Assembly: GCA_021234155.1 (NCBI GenBank) | Contig: JAJEKV010000097.1 | Location: 1,056,001 to 1,120,000 of the forward strand | Direction: 5' to 3' | DNA length: 64,000 bases | DNA from: Isoetes taiwanensis | Taxonomy: Eukaryota > Streptophyta > Lycopodiopsida > Isoetales > Isoetaceae | In this document: positions 1 through 11,350 of the stretch, in pieces | Numbering within the stretch: position 1 is the stretch's first letter | Layout of the letters: every line of letters starts with the position of its first letter | The notes under the pieces: model-generated | What the model was told of the DNA's origin: nothing | Database searches by the model: none | What the model saw: only the letters and a program-made list of their open reading frames with translations | Translations under genes and position numbers: made by a program

Positions 1-1713
1 CAAATGCAAGCTAAAGGAATTAAAGCAGATAAGATTACTTTTCTTTCTGTTCTTAATGGCGCTGCTAATAGGGCAGCACTTGAACAAGGAAAACGGATTC
101 ATTCTTTCATCATCAAATACCAGTATGCATCAGATGTCTTTCTGGCTAATAAACTTGTTGACATGTATGCCAAATGTGGAAGTATAGAGCATGCACACCA
201 TATATTTGATCGAATTGCTGCGCCAACTGTGGTTTCATGGACTGGGGTTATTGCAGGGTACGTGCAGCATGATAGTAATAGTGAGGCTTTGGGGCTTTTT
301 GCAGAAATGCGAAATCACAAGCAAAAACCAAATAAGGTCACCTTTGTTAGTGTTCTAAAAGCATGTGCTAATTTTCCTGCCATTGAATGGGGTAAGTTGA
401 TTCATGCAAACATTGCCAAACTTGATTGCAGGTTTGACATTGCTGTGGGAAGCACCTTGATTGATATGTATGTTAAATGTGGCAGCCTATGTGATGCCCA
501 GCATGTATTTGATAGAATATTAGTTCGCAATGTAGTTAGTTGGAATGTAATCATATTTGGACATGCTCAACTCTCTTACAGAAAGGAAGCATTGAGGCTC
601 TTCCAGGAGATGAAACAAGAAGGCGTAGAGGCGGATGATGTTACATTCTTAGCGATTCTAGGAGCCTGTGCAGATACGACAGACATGAATGGGGGTAAAT
701 TCATACATTCCTGTATTATAAGCATGCAATGTTCCATTAAATCCTTCCTGGGAAGTGCGCTGTTGGACATGTATGTCAAATGTGGAAGCATAAATGATGC
801 CTGTACATTATTTTATTGCATGGAGATCCAAGATCTTGCTTCCTGGAATACAATGATTTCAGCATATGCATCTGAAGATGGGGAATATGCATTTAAATTA
901 CTTAGCAAAATGCAAGAAGATGGCATATGGCGAACAAGTGAGGTCATTCTTACTTGTCTTGTCACAGCATCTTCTAGTATGAGATCTTTGGCCCATGGAA
1001 AATGGGCACATGCATCCATGCTGAGGGCAGGATGTGAGTTAGATGTTTTTGCATCAAATTTGCTTGTTGACATGTATGCTAACTGCGGTACTAAGATTGA
1101 CATTTGGCATGTATATGAAGGAATCTCTGTGGCTAATGAAATCACCTTTTTAAGTCTTTTAGATGTGTGCTCTAGCATATCCGACTTGCAACTGGGAAAA
1201 ATAATTCATACTCATATCAGAGAACATGGGCTGGAGGACAATACTTTTATCGGTAGTGCACTAGTTAACATGTATGCCAAATCTGGGAGCATTAAGGATG
1301 CCTACTGGGTCTTTAATAGAATGTCTAAACGAGATTTAATCTCTTGGACTGCAATGATCACAGCATGTGCCAGACATGGGGATGGTATTGGAGCCTTTAA
1401 TATATTTGGGAGAATGTGGGCAGAAGGTTTTACTCCAGATGAAACAACAATTATTTCAGTTCTCTCTGCATGTAACCATGGTGGCCTAATGGATGAAAGC
1501 CTTCATTATTTTAGCATGAGCAAAGACTGTGGCATTACACCATCGGAGAAACATTATATTTGTATTATTGACGTTTGCTGTAGGGCAGGGCTCCTGGACA
1601 TTGCCAAGGAGGTCGTGTTCAATATGCCCTTTCAGCCCTCTGCTACATTTTGGACAGATTATCTTAGTTCTTATAGTTTATTTGACCAAGACCTCAGAGG
1701 AAACGTCTCCTAG
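1..1713 (+). CDS. PLS-class pentatricopeptide repeat protein, 5' end outside window, C-terminus lost
   Basis: PPR proteins bind organellar RNA, one base per repeat, in plastids or mitochondria. The frame is open from base 1, so the first Met (base 4) is probably internal. The diagnostic MYAKCG-type motifs fall at residues 54, 155, 256, 357 and 423, with VSWTGVI, VSWNVII, ASWNTMI and ISWTAMI motifs and GKxIH motifs between them. Spacing is 101, 101, 101, then 66 residues: exactly one 35-residue motif is missing before the last copy. After the motif AGLLDIAKEV the frame reaches a TAG where E, E+ and DYW extensions normally follow, and a degenerate LINE starts just downstream. It may be a recently disabled copy or the 3' part of a truncated gene. 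No intron is seen, as usual for plant PPR genes. Confidence 0.85.
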   Translation, partial: QMQAKGIKADKITFLSVLNGAANRAALEQGKRIHSFIIKYQYASDVFLANKLVDMYAKCGSIEHAHHIFDRIAAPTVVSWTGVIAGYVQHDSNSEALGLFAEMRNHKQKPNKVTFVSVLKACANFPAIEWGKLIHANIAKLDCRFDIAVGSTLIDMYVKCGSLCDAQHVFDRILVRNVVSWNVIIFGHAQLSYRKEALRLFQEMKQEGVEADDVTFLAILGACADTTDMNGGKFIHSCIISMQCSIKSFLGSALLDMYVKCGSINDACTLFYCMEIQDLASWNTMISAYASEDGEYAFKLLSKMQEDGIWRTSEVILTCLVTASSSMRSLAHGKWAHASMLRAGCELDVFASNLLVDMYANCGTKIDIWHVYEGISVANEITFLSLLDVCSSISDLQLGKIIHTHIREHGLEDNTFIGSALVNMYAKSGSIKDAYWVFNRMSKRDLISWTAMITACARHGDGIGAFNIFGRMWAEGFTPDETTIISVLSACNHGGLMDESLHYFSMSKDCGITPSEKHYICIIDVCCRAGLLDIAKEVVFNMPFQPSATFWTDYLSSYSLFDQDLRGNVS

Positions 1714-1789
1714 AAGTTTCCCTATTTTATTTTCTAGTGAACTTCTATCCTGTGTATAGATTAGTAGAACAAAGCAAGAAATCTTCTTG

Positions 1790-2450
1790 ACAGATAGGTT
1801 TTATGATAAATCCCTTGCCTCTGAGCTAGGGAAAGAAAGTGAAACTTTATATCAAGCTATGAAGAACACTCTGGTTGAGAGGATCTGGCATAATCAAGAC
1901 CTTCAATGGCATATCAATGGTATTTTTGGTTTTAATAAAAAAGACCACCCAAGATTTTCATCTCACCCAAGATTTTGGTAATTTCACTTCACTCTAAATA
2001 GGATATCCAAGAGAATCGATGCATCAACAAATGAAGTTTCTTTGGAATTCTCCTATTAATCCCAAAATAAAGTCTTTTATTTGGCAGCTTTGGCACAAGG
2101 CTTCGACAACAAATGCTAAAAGATGCAGGCTTGATATGGTCTATTCTAACATTTGTGATCGATGCTTACAGGACATAGAGGACGAGTGCCATTTATTTAA
2201 AAACTGCCTTTGGGCTGACGGGGTCTTGAAATTAGCCTCAAAGGATTTTTAGATTCTGAGATTATCCACTATCTCCATTGTGGATCTTCCCACCGCTCTG
2301 GATGATTGGAGAATTTATTTTCTCCTTTGGAGAATATGCAAGGGGCATAATGCTATCATTTTTTAGCAAGAAATCATTTGGCCTCAGGCGATTATCCAGC
2401 AAACCAAATATGATATTGCTTGGATCCATAAAGTTCTTTCCATTCATTAA
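1790..2450 (+). mobile_element. Degenerate L1-type LINE, zf-RVT (zinc-binding) region
   Basis: The frame at 2019-2252 reads NPKIKSFIWQLWHKASTTN and then a CxxC...H...C pattern (ICDRC...ECHLFKNC). This is the reverse transcriptase zinc-binding region found at the C-terminus of plant L1-type ORF2. Upstream, GNFT and a decayed SGY-like segment match the usual lead-in to this domain. Several stops and frameshifts break it, and no polymerase motifs remain. It abuts the broken 3' end of the PPR frame, so its insertion may have truncated that gene. Confidence 0.7.
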
Positions 2451-2806
2451 TTAATAAATTTCTCTCCTGTTGTGTAGGTGTTGTGTAGGTAATATGCTGA
2501 TCCTCCTAAAGAAGCCCAAATGGAAGAAAATGAACTTACTCATCAGCGCTATGTGGCTAGATCGGTTTGGGACAGTACAGCTTTGAATGCTGCTGCACCG
2601 AAAACTATGACACAAGGAGAGGTCTCATCCGTGGAGCAATTAATCAGGCCAAGGGGTTTAATCCGGCCAAATGCCAGGCATGTGGTGGTTCATATTGCAT
2701 GCTCATCAATTTGAGCCAAGGCACAGAGCGGAATGACAGGTTTGGTTAATTATCTGACCCATCTGATCTAATACTACAAGAAATTTATCGCCCCGCGAAC
2801 ATTTCT
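2451..2806. other. No gene recognised
   Basis: Short open frames (2520-2714, 2567-2749) show no recognisable motif. The stretch may be further decayed LINE tail. Confidence 0.4.
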
Positions 2807-2809
2807 TTA

Positions 2810-3154
2810 GGGTCCGGTCACATGATGCCGTCAACAGGGTTCGCATGGTGTCAATGATAGAAATAGAAGAGGCCAGATGCTACATTTTGACAGGGAAGAA
2901 GCACTGTTGATAGCAATCCGTTCAACGGGCTCCTGCATCGGTTGGAAACAGTGGCCGTCAACATGGATTTCAAAGATGAGGATAGGTGGATGATTTTATA
3001 GCATGCTGGATCACAAACATGGCGCAAAATTTTCTTGCTTCCATTAGAGCCATTAGTTTGATAGGATTATATGATCTGAGCAAAAGAAAAACATTAATGG
3101 CAACAGGGAAAAATCTCGAAAAATCTCTGTTGACGGCATCATGTGACCGGACCC
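2810..3154. mobile_element. PIF/Harbinger-type MITE
   Basis: A 345-bp element has 29-bp terminal inverted repeats that start GGGTCCGGTCACATGATGCC on the left and end with the exact complement on the right. It is bounded by TTA at 2807-2809 and TTA at 3155-3157, the 3-bp duplication typical of PIF/Harbinger (Tourist-like) elements. The interior has no long reading frame. Family placement rests on the TTA duplication and small size only. Confidence 0.75.
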
Positions 3155-4092
3155 TTAGTTCGAAACCTGTGTGATTGGAAAGCTCTCAATGTCCAACATT
3201 TGATAATGGTTCCTTGCTTAGTATTAAAATTTGTATCCATTCGGAACAATACGAAACATATGATAAACTTGCAATATTTCATCTCATACTGTGGGAGGAG
3301 CTTCTCGTAAAAGTTGAGACTATGATTCCGACCGTGTATTGCATAGAAAATCGAATATTTTGCTAGGATTGAACAGTCTAAACTAAATTTAAAGGTCAAG
3401 TTTCCATTTCTAAATATGTTGGATGGGTTTTTTCGCAATGCTCCAAAAAAAAGAAAGAAATGTTGCGAATTTAAGGAGCTGGCTGGGTGAAGACAATATG
3501 GAAAGTGGCTCGCTCGTTCCGCCTCCGGAATGGAAAATGGCTTGGCAAATGGAAGTCACGGAAATTTTTGTATTTTTTATTTTTGGTCCAGCTAGACTAG
3601 TCTTGTCACTAGAATATCATCTTGTACAGACTAGCTAGAAATATCCTACTGCCGGTCAAGGCAACCAAAGTGGAGGACACGTATAGGCACAAGTTCTACC
3701 ACGTCGGGGATCATGGCCGTTGGGGATCTTTTAACTGATATGACTTTTTTTTTGTATTCAACATATTGATGACTCTCATCAGGTTATGAAGATAATTTGT
3801 ACGCGTTTGTTCAATTATTTGATGAAATAGATAACATCAAGATGGACAAAGGAAAGACGAAAGCTGAAATTTCACTCTTGCCACAAACTGTAAACATCAT
3901 CCAGAAGATATTTCCCTTCATAAAGGCATGCCCTAGTACCTAAACAATCCTCCCAGTACAACAACTCGTTTAGACAGCTTGATGATCCATTAGCGTCATT
4001 CAAACATCCATCTACATAGTTGCACAACTATGTAGCAAGTATTTGAATGTGAGAGTTGTCAAGTATTTGAATGTGAGAGTTGTACTTTGGAC
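3155..4092. repeat. Non-coding stretch with a 24-bp direct repeat
   Basis: No gene is recognised. A 24-bp unit (around CAAGTATTTGAATGTGAG) is repeated in tandem at about 4036-4083. Open frames here are short and motif-free. Confidence 0.4.
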
Positions 4093-4470
4093 TCAAAAGA
4101 GGAAAACATGTCTTGCTTCAGGCAAATATTGAGTAACTTTGTTGTTTGGATTGGATTGAGAAGAGAAAGATTCTGAAATACTCGAAAGTTGGAGAATACT
4201 AGAAACATCAGAATTTAATTCCTGGTTAGTAAGCTGTTGGGAGGAATAAGTATCTAATTCTCCAAAGTCACCAGGCCATACACAATCATCAGGAAAGTTG
4301 AGCTTTGCTCTGATGCCTTTGATTTTAACAGCATGAGCATCATAAGCAGGTGCAACATCTTGAGCAGTTTGAGAATGTGCCAATCCATTTGCGATTAGAG
4401 TCATAAATCTCAGCAGCCCACTTTCCTCTTGGCCTCATCTTCACCCCTCTAAACTTGAGAGCCCTATTTG
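4093..4470 (-). pseudogene. AP2/ERF transcription factor fragment (frameshifted)
   Basis: The AP2/ERF domain binds GCC-box DNA in plant nuclei. On the minus strand, from about 4454 down, one frame reads [19 protein letters not shown] and KWIGTF. The other continues with [16 protein letters not shown] and RAKLNFPDD. Together they cover the whole AP2 fold (YRGV, WAAEI, WLGTF, AYD, RIRG, LNFP blocks), separated by a one-base insertion near 4370. About 70 Ser/Gln-rich residues follow to a stop at 4093. Nothing convincing lies N-terminal of the domain, so this is a broken 3' copy. Confidence 0.75.
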
Positions 4471-5475
4471 TGATGTGAATTTTATTGTAGTTGTATCTTT
4501 AAACCATATTAAATAATTAGAGGAGATGACGTGGCATAAGAATGACGTGGCAATGAAGTAATTCAAGGGAAGTTAGGATTAGGGAAGGAAATTTAAGAAA
4601 GAAGGAGGAAGGAAGAGATAAGAGAGTAAAAAGAGAGATAAGTAGAGATTGAAGAAGCGACTTGGAGGTAAGACTAAACTTGACGTTTTTTTTTTTTTTT
4701 AAGAGAGTAAATAATCTATCTGATACAAGGTATAGAAGAGGAAAGAACCAAGAACATGCATCTGCTTGATTCTCTGCTTGTATCTGCTTGATTCTCTTGT
4801 ATCTGCGGTCGGATTTCGCTCTGGATTCAAAGTTCCTGAACTAAGATAATGATTGCATGCAATATAGGGTTAATTCCGAAGCTGCTGCATCAAAGAAGAA
4901 ACAGTATCAGGCTTGGGAAATTTGGGTCCTTAAATACTGCTGTAAATCACGAATTAGTGAATTCTCCTTGGAGCCCAAAGCCCGAAATGGCCATTTAATC
5001 CATCTTCAGGGCTTGTAGATCCCTCTGGGGATCATCTTGATGTGCAAGGCAAGCCATCGGAACGCTGCCTGCGCTAAACACAACCAAGGAAGGTTCTTGA
5101 TGGCCCACCCAATCGGGTGATGCCAAGTCATCCTTTTAAAGGAGTTATAAATAAATCACATGGTTTTTCTATGGTGTTTTGAAATAACCTCATGACATTT
5201 TCATAATTTGCAAGCACCTGAAGGAATAAAGTGACGCAGCAAGACAAAGAAAACAAAACAGAAAGAACACAAGTTAATCCCAAAGTGAATATATTATTCA
5301 TGAAGAGTACATGCTCTTATATACAATAATGAATGGCTAATAGGTAAAGATCCTTTTAGCTCCATGAACTATCAATCGACAATCAACTATCAATAGACAA
5401 AGGCTAAGATTGTATGGATGTATTACATGGCATTGTTGCAAAATTTTCGTACTTTGCACCAACAGAAGAATTTGT
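4471..5475. other. Non-coding; two ACGTGGC boxes
   Basis: No gene is seen. Two G-box-like ACGTGGC motifs lie 18 bp apart at about 4529-4553, upstream of the AP2/ERF relic on its strand. There is a 15-base T tract near 4687 and a short CTGCTTGATTCTCT duplication near 4760. Whether the boxes were a promoter is unknown. Confidence 0.3.
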
Positions 5476-5790
5476 CCCCCTTTGGTTTGGGTGCATATTC
5501 ACACGGGGGGTGACTCCGGGCATCGAGAGCTGTTGGATAGGCATATTCACCCTTTATTCCTTAATCTAAGCCGTACATAAAGTTCCTCATTTGTGGGGTA
5601 TGGATGTACAAATTTTGCTATACTGTATAACAAAGTTTAAAAAATACTATAAGATTTGAGGTAATATACTACATGGTGTTGGTTTTGTACATGCGAAATA
5701 TAATTTTAGGGGCTCTCGCTGCCCTACATCACCCCCCGTGTGAATATGCACCCAAACCAAAGGGGGTTTCAAGGGGGATTTAATTTTAGA
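5476..5790. mobile_element. 291-bp foldback/MITE family, copy 1
   Basis: The core 5476-5766 begins CCCCCTTTGGTTTGGGTGCA and ends with its reverse complement. The inverted arms are perfect for about 38 bp and imperfect for about 20 more. A second copy at 36839-37129 has exactly the same 291-bp length and nearly identical interior. The right flank (to 5790) continues a longer arm seen in copy 2, so the left arm here is truncated. No reading frame is present inside. Confidence 0.75.
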
Positions 5791-8044
5791 GTGATGGATA
5801 TAATGGTTTGTGTGTTAACCCAAAAATTTTTTGGCCCCTTCGGGGCCTTAAGAATTGATTTACGCATTTGTAATGATATTGTATGTGTTATATGTGTTGT
5901 TGTATTAAAAAAAAAAAAATTGGGGCCAAATTGTAATGATGTCGTAGACATGTTTAAATAGGAATTTCTATGATAAAATTTATAATAAGCAAGTAGACCA
6001 AAAAATTAAAGTCATTGTGAGGGTGACATTAGCATACAAAGGAAACCCTGGAATATTGATAAAAGGATAAATGTGATGAGGATAGAAAAGAAAAGCATGT
6101 GATATTGATGAACACAATGTGGGAAACCGACATGCAAAATGCCAAGTACAATGCATTTATACTTGGAACGTCCCTATATAGTAGCATTTCATATGCTAAA
6201 CATCTGTTTAGGAAATTGACCCATGAAGAATCTCACATTTGCTTAAATCAGTAAACTGAACCAAGTCAAGTGACAACCATACCAACTAAGCAACCACAAT
6301 CAATAACAGAAAGAAAGAAATGTGTAGCCAATGTCATTATTTAAGGCATAACAAGTAATGACCATAGGCCAACTTCTTGTTTTGAAGTGTAAATTTCTTG
6401 AGATACATGTATTGCCAATACATGGTAGCCTGATTAGTGCATTTATAAAGCTTTTGAATACATCTTCTGGAATATGTATAGAGCTCACGATTTTCCTTGT
6501 AAGAGTTAATGTGGCAGAAGTGCATAAAATGACTTCTTACCTTACAACGCTATACAGGTTTCTAAGGGCGTTCTTGATATGTAATCATAAGCAAGCCTTA
6601 GTCTGAACCTTGAATAGATTGAATAGATGAAATGGTAAAGTCACAAGTTGGTAAAATGAAATAGTCTTTGGGATGATTGTCAACCTCCTTATTAGATCGT
6701 ATTTTATTGAAATGTACCTTTGCATAACATTTCTGGACAAAGATTTAGCGCCACCTGCTTTTGTCTCAGCCACCAGGCTTTGTCTCAGTTACTGGATCTG
6801 CACAGTGCATTGGTCAATGATCCTTCAAAGATTAAGACGGTACAGTTCTTCAACAATGAACTCTTATAATAATGAATGTACATCTCTTATGCAAGGAAGA
6901 TGATGTTTATGCTATTTATAAGTCATAGATTTGAGATGAAGATGGATGCAAACATCCTCATGGACGCAGAAGGTGCTCAGGCTTATGCAACTTTTCTAAA
7001 TATCAATAGTCAAATCCTGTGCATGTAAGTTTTCTTAAGACAGGAATATATCCCTGTAAGGTGCTAATCAATTTACGTCCTTAAGGATATTCCTGAGCCT
7101 ATGTAACGGCTTGTGATATCAAGACAGGAATATATCCTTGGCATTGCTGCTGTTCATTCTTTGCAGCTCTTATAGATATTCCTATGAATGTTAAAGAAAT
7201 CATGTTTAAATCAGGAGCACATTGGGTATTAGTCGGACCAATGCTGGTCCCGATTCATGTCATTATTATTTGAAAATGAACCTGCTGATATCAGATAAAC
7301 CTGCTGCTGCAGATATCAATGCTTCAATGAGGAAAATGCACAAACCTCGTCTAACTTGCACCGATGGAGTCTAATGGACCAGCTGTTGTAATAAACCACC
7401 AAATTCGTAAAGTAAGGGAAATGTATGAATGATAAGACCCCTGCAGTGCAACTTATACATCATGAAAGCCAAGAAAATCAGTCCTTTAGGAGAGACTTTA
7501 GTACAAAATAACATGGATTCGCAACTAAATCATAGAGAAAAGAATATATTCTGAAGTTGGACAACTAGATTCTAACATCTTGACAGTCCAATGGAAATGG
7601 TTTATGGACCAAATTAGTGATCATCCCAGCATGTTATCTGAAAAAAGAAATCTGTACCTGTGCTCTGAAGTCTCAAAGGCAAGGCGATGTTGGTCACAGC
7701 CGGATATCTTTCCCAGGACCAAAAAAGGACTAAAGCATTGTCCTTGGCAAGAAGGCAAAAAAATTGAACGTTGCATCGTTCTGTCCGATATTATGTTGGA
7801 CGAGACCGGGAATGAAAGCATGGGTTACGATAGAAACCAGAATTTGTGAATAACTCCGAATAACACAATTTAAACCTAAATCTCCTTCAGTCCACGAACC
7901 CTAAAGTTGAATGGCTCGTTGCTTGCATGGCATTTATGGAATTAAATTAATTAATTTTTTAAGGAATAAAAACATGCAAGGCAAAACCCCCAAAACCATT
8001 GCAAAACCATAGATAAAATGTGATTCAAATATGAGAATTCAGTG
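5791..8044. other. Non-coding, no gene recognised
   Basis: AT-rich sequence with a GGCCCCTTCGGGGCC palindrome at about 5836, shared with the tail of the half copy at 41270. The open frames in this stretch (for example 7580-7849) carry no recognisable domain. Confidence 0.4.
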
Positions 8045-8170
8045 TGCACTCTAGATATACTGATTAGTATGCCTCGTGCAATACGCCCATGAAATCATAT
8101 GAAAACCATGCCAAAAAGCGTATAAAATCACAAAAAAAACCCCCTGTTATAATGCTACATATTCATATAT
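8045..8170 (+). repeat. Dispersed repeat, copy shared with 43440-43570
   Basis: Blocks such as AATCATATGAAAACC and AACCCCCTGTTATAATGCTA recur in the same order at 43490-43553, so this is a diverged interspersed repeat. No coding content is seen. Confidence 0.5.
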
Positions 8171-8527
8171 GAAGGAACAATGGAATAGAATCAAAATATG
8201 TGATGTAAATATGAATTGTTAGAATCATGGAGATCATAGTTAATATTTGCCCACTTTCAAATGATAAGTATGAAAAAAAATTGAAGTGAGCAAAATCTCA
8301 AACAAAACGACTTTTTTATTCATTGCAAATGTGTTGCATATATATGCTCCTATCACCCTAGCTAATTCAAGCCATGTTGCTACATCTATTGAAATACGCA
8401 AGACAATAATAAAGGTTTTAGAGGGATTTGATCTGATGGATAAATGACAATACTTAAATCATAGATCTATCCCTAAAAGAAGTGAATGGGTTAGTATAGA
8501 GGGTAAAAAAGGGGGGGAACCAAAGAT

Positions 8528-9130
8528 TTGACATTAGTGACGAGTTCTTATAACATCGTAACAATCTCTAAAAACAGTACGACAGTAATATCCAGACCTG
8601 AGAATCTTTTTTGCTGTAGTATCTCCAGCAAAGTGTCCTCCACAAATATCTTTACACGCCTCAGCAAGATTCCATCTCCGTTGACTTTGCACAAAATACC
8701 ATTTATTAGTATAAATTGCATGCATTTTTCTTTGAGTCTTCTCTGTTGACTTGGTGTGAGGCTTGAAGACATGATCCCATGTTGTAAGAAATTTCTGATG
8801 GGCTGCTGCCAACCTCCCTGAGCTTGATCTTTTTGAATCTCTTCCAGATATGCCACTGCAAGTGAAGTATCAGCAATATCCAACTCATCCTCATGATAAA
8901 AAAAATATGTAGGGCAAGTAAAGGCTTAGATTTCTCACTAGATGTAACTCTTGCACAGAAATATCATAAATTTGCAACTTACAAGCCCATCTTTGAAGTT
9001 TTGGCTTGTTGGATGCCTTACCAAATAATAAACCCATTGGGTTCTGCTTCATGTAGACTTGGATTCTTTTCAAAAGCAAATGCCCTTGTCTATTGATAAG
9101 AAACATGAGTGCAGCAGCACTCTTTTCCAT
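8528..9130 (-). mobile_element. Ty3-type retrotransposon pol relic (RNase H end and integrase zinc domain)
   Basis: The frame at 8891-9130 contains LLFGKASNKPKLQRWACKLQ followed by a YDISV segment. This is the end of the Ty3-type RNase H region just before the ADALSR linker. Immediately downstream, 8548-8883 and the overlapping frame 8534-8812 give LINGILCKVNGDGILLRRV and GGHFAGDTTAKKILRSGYY, the H2C2 zinc-binding start of integrase. Order and strand fit one pol gene. Frameshifts separate the pieces, and no LTRs or polymerase motifs were found. Confidence 0.85.
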
Positions 9131-9240
9131 TCTGATATACCTTCTTCAAGAGCAGACCATTGGCTGCTTGCAAAAGCTATAATATGTTTATCCTGTAAAA
9201 TGGCTTGCTGGTTGTATTGGTTATTGTGCTTCATATTCTA

Positions 9241-10350
9241 AATGAGGTGCACCCTCAACTATGTCGAGTGTTGGATCCATCGATCCTATGGCCTGGACTG
9301 TATGTTGGGGCCTCTGGGCACCTCTCGTTTCGGTTATTGTCATTGATGATTGATGGTGCCTATGATTTTGAAATATGATCTACAGGTTCATATAAGGTTT
9401 TGGAATATGAATACGTAGACTCATCTCCAGAATATGAAATACAGAGACTCGAATCTCTACCAAAATAATTCAGTATCTTATTGAGAATGCTTTAATCAAT
9501 GCAACCAGCGAGTTAACATGCTTATTTTTTCTATCAAATTTATGTTTTTCTTTATAATAACCCATTCAATTGTTTTAGGGCTATAGGTGCCTATGGTTTT
9601 GAAATATTATCTATAGGTTCATCTAAGGTTTTGAAATATGAAGTACGTAGACTCATCTCTAGAATATGAAATACGAAAACTCGAACCTCTACCAAAATAA
9701 TTCAGTATCCTATTGAGAATGCCTTGATCAATGCAATCAGTGAGCTAATGTGCTTATTTTACCTATTGAATTATAATCCCCTTTTTTTTTATAATAACCC
9801 ATTCAATTATTTTAGGGGTATGATCTATGGTCTCAAGAATGTCGATTTATGCATCCATATCAAATCCCCTGAAACCCCATGTTATTGTGCTACATATTCT
9901 AAACGAGGTGCACCCGGAACTACCTCAGTCGTCGGATCTGTCCATCGTATGGCCCCGATTATATGTTGGAGCATTTGGGTGTCTCCTGTTTCGATTATGG
10001 TCATTTATGACTGGGGGCGCCTATGATTTTGAAACATGGAATACAGGTTCGCCCTAAGGTTTTGAAATATGAAATACTGGGACTCCTCTCTATACGAGTT
10101 CACTTAAGGTTTTATATTTTCAGATATGGAGACTCGAACCTCTACGAAAATAATTCAATATCCTAATTAGAATGCTTTAACCAATGCTACCAGCAGACGA
10201 ACGTGCTTATTTTTTCTATTGAATTTATGTTTTTTTTTTTTCAATAATAACCTATTCAAATGTTTTAGGAGTATGGTCTATGGCCTCAGGGATAGTGATT
10301 TATGCATCCATATCAAATCCCCCTGGAATATTATTGTGCTACATATTGAA
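9241..10350. repeat. Composite tandem repeat: two alternating modules
   Basis: A module of about 225-250 bp, starting GCCTATGATTTTGAAA and ending near TAACCCATTCAATTGTTTTAGG, occurs at about 9357-9580, 9588-9817 and 10019-10268. A second module of about 110 bp, starting GAGGTGCACCC, occurs at about 9245-9350 and 9905-10016. No coding content is seen. The arrangement fits decayed tandem transposon units or a satellite-like array. Confidence 0.7.
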
Positions 10351-10351
10351 A

Positions 10352-10580
10352 ATAAGAGGTGCCCAAGCTCCCAACATACACTCTAGATTGTAGGCGACGA
10401 ATCTGACGACAGATATAGTCCATGGACATAATGGAAATAAGAGGTGCCCAAGATCCCAACATACACTCTAGATTGTAGGCGACGAATCTGACGACAGATA
10501 TAGTCCATGGCCATAATGGAAATGAGAGGTGCCCAAGGTCCCAATATACATTCTGGGCCATATGACCAGTTAATCCGACA
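10352..10580. repeat. 85-bp tandem repeat, 2.6 copies
   Basis: GAGGTGCCCAAG starts at 10356, 10441 and 10526, a period of exactly 85 bp. The first two units are nearly identical and the third diverges. The unit resembles the reverse complement of the GAGGTGCACCC module at 9905-10016, so the array probably grew from an inverted copy of that module. Confidence 0.75.
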
Positions 10581-10854
10581 ATGGAGGTAGTCCAGGCACA
10601 CTTTGTTTAAAAAATGCCGCAGTGGGAACAAACACATATACACCATAATATAGTGGTATATAGCCATAAACTCAGGCACCACGATAACTATCAGGTTCAA
10701 TCCAATCGTCATTAGTATTCTTAAACATTTCAGGGGCAACAATTGCAAACCTTGCTTTCATCTTCCTGCATCTCTCATCCCACGAGCAAATGTGGATATC
10801 CTCCAAATTGTAAGGCAAACATCCAGTATCACATTATATTCATTAGATTCTGTC

Positions 10855-11350
10855 TATCCACAAAGGCTTTCTGCATTAGTGTTAACTTGAATGCATTGCT
10901 CATCATCTACATTGTGTTCAACTTGAATGCATTTTTCCACACCTGTAGCATTGGCCAAGCTATTCATTTTAATATAAGGAATGTCCTTGGCTGCATTAGC
11001 AAATGACATTGCTGCAACTGCAATTTTTTTTCGTCTTCCTAAATCTTTCATCCTAAGAGCAAATGTGTGTATTCTCCAAAGCTGCAAGGCATTCAGAATC
11101 ATTGATCATTAGATTCTAGGCTATCCATAAAGGCTTCAGGAGGAAGGTTTTCTGCATTAGCTTCAACTTTATGCAGTGCTCATTGTCTATACTATATTCA
11201 ACTTGAATGCAATCTTCCACATCTGTAGCATTAGCTAAATTATTCATCTCAATGCAAGGAATAATACTGGCTGCATTAGCAAATGGCATTGCTGCAACAG
11301 TGACCAAATTAATGATCTCAATACAAGCATTTTTATTTCTTCTTTCTTTC
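10855..11350 (-). repeat. Duplicated segment of about 260 bp at the 3' end of the pogo-like gene
   Basis: Two diverged copies (about 10860-11050 and 11145-11330) share TGCATTAGCAAATG, ACTTGAATGCA and TGTAGCATTgGC-like blocks in the same order. In the minus frame both copies give related peptides with FANAA, MNxLANAT and CIQVE motifs. They lie just downstream of the coiled-coil tail of the transposase. Confidence 0.6.
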
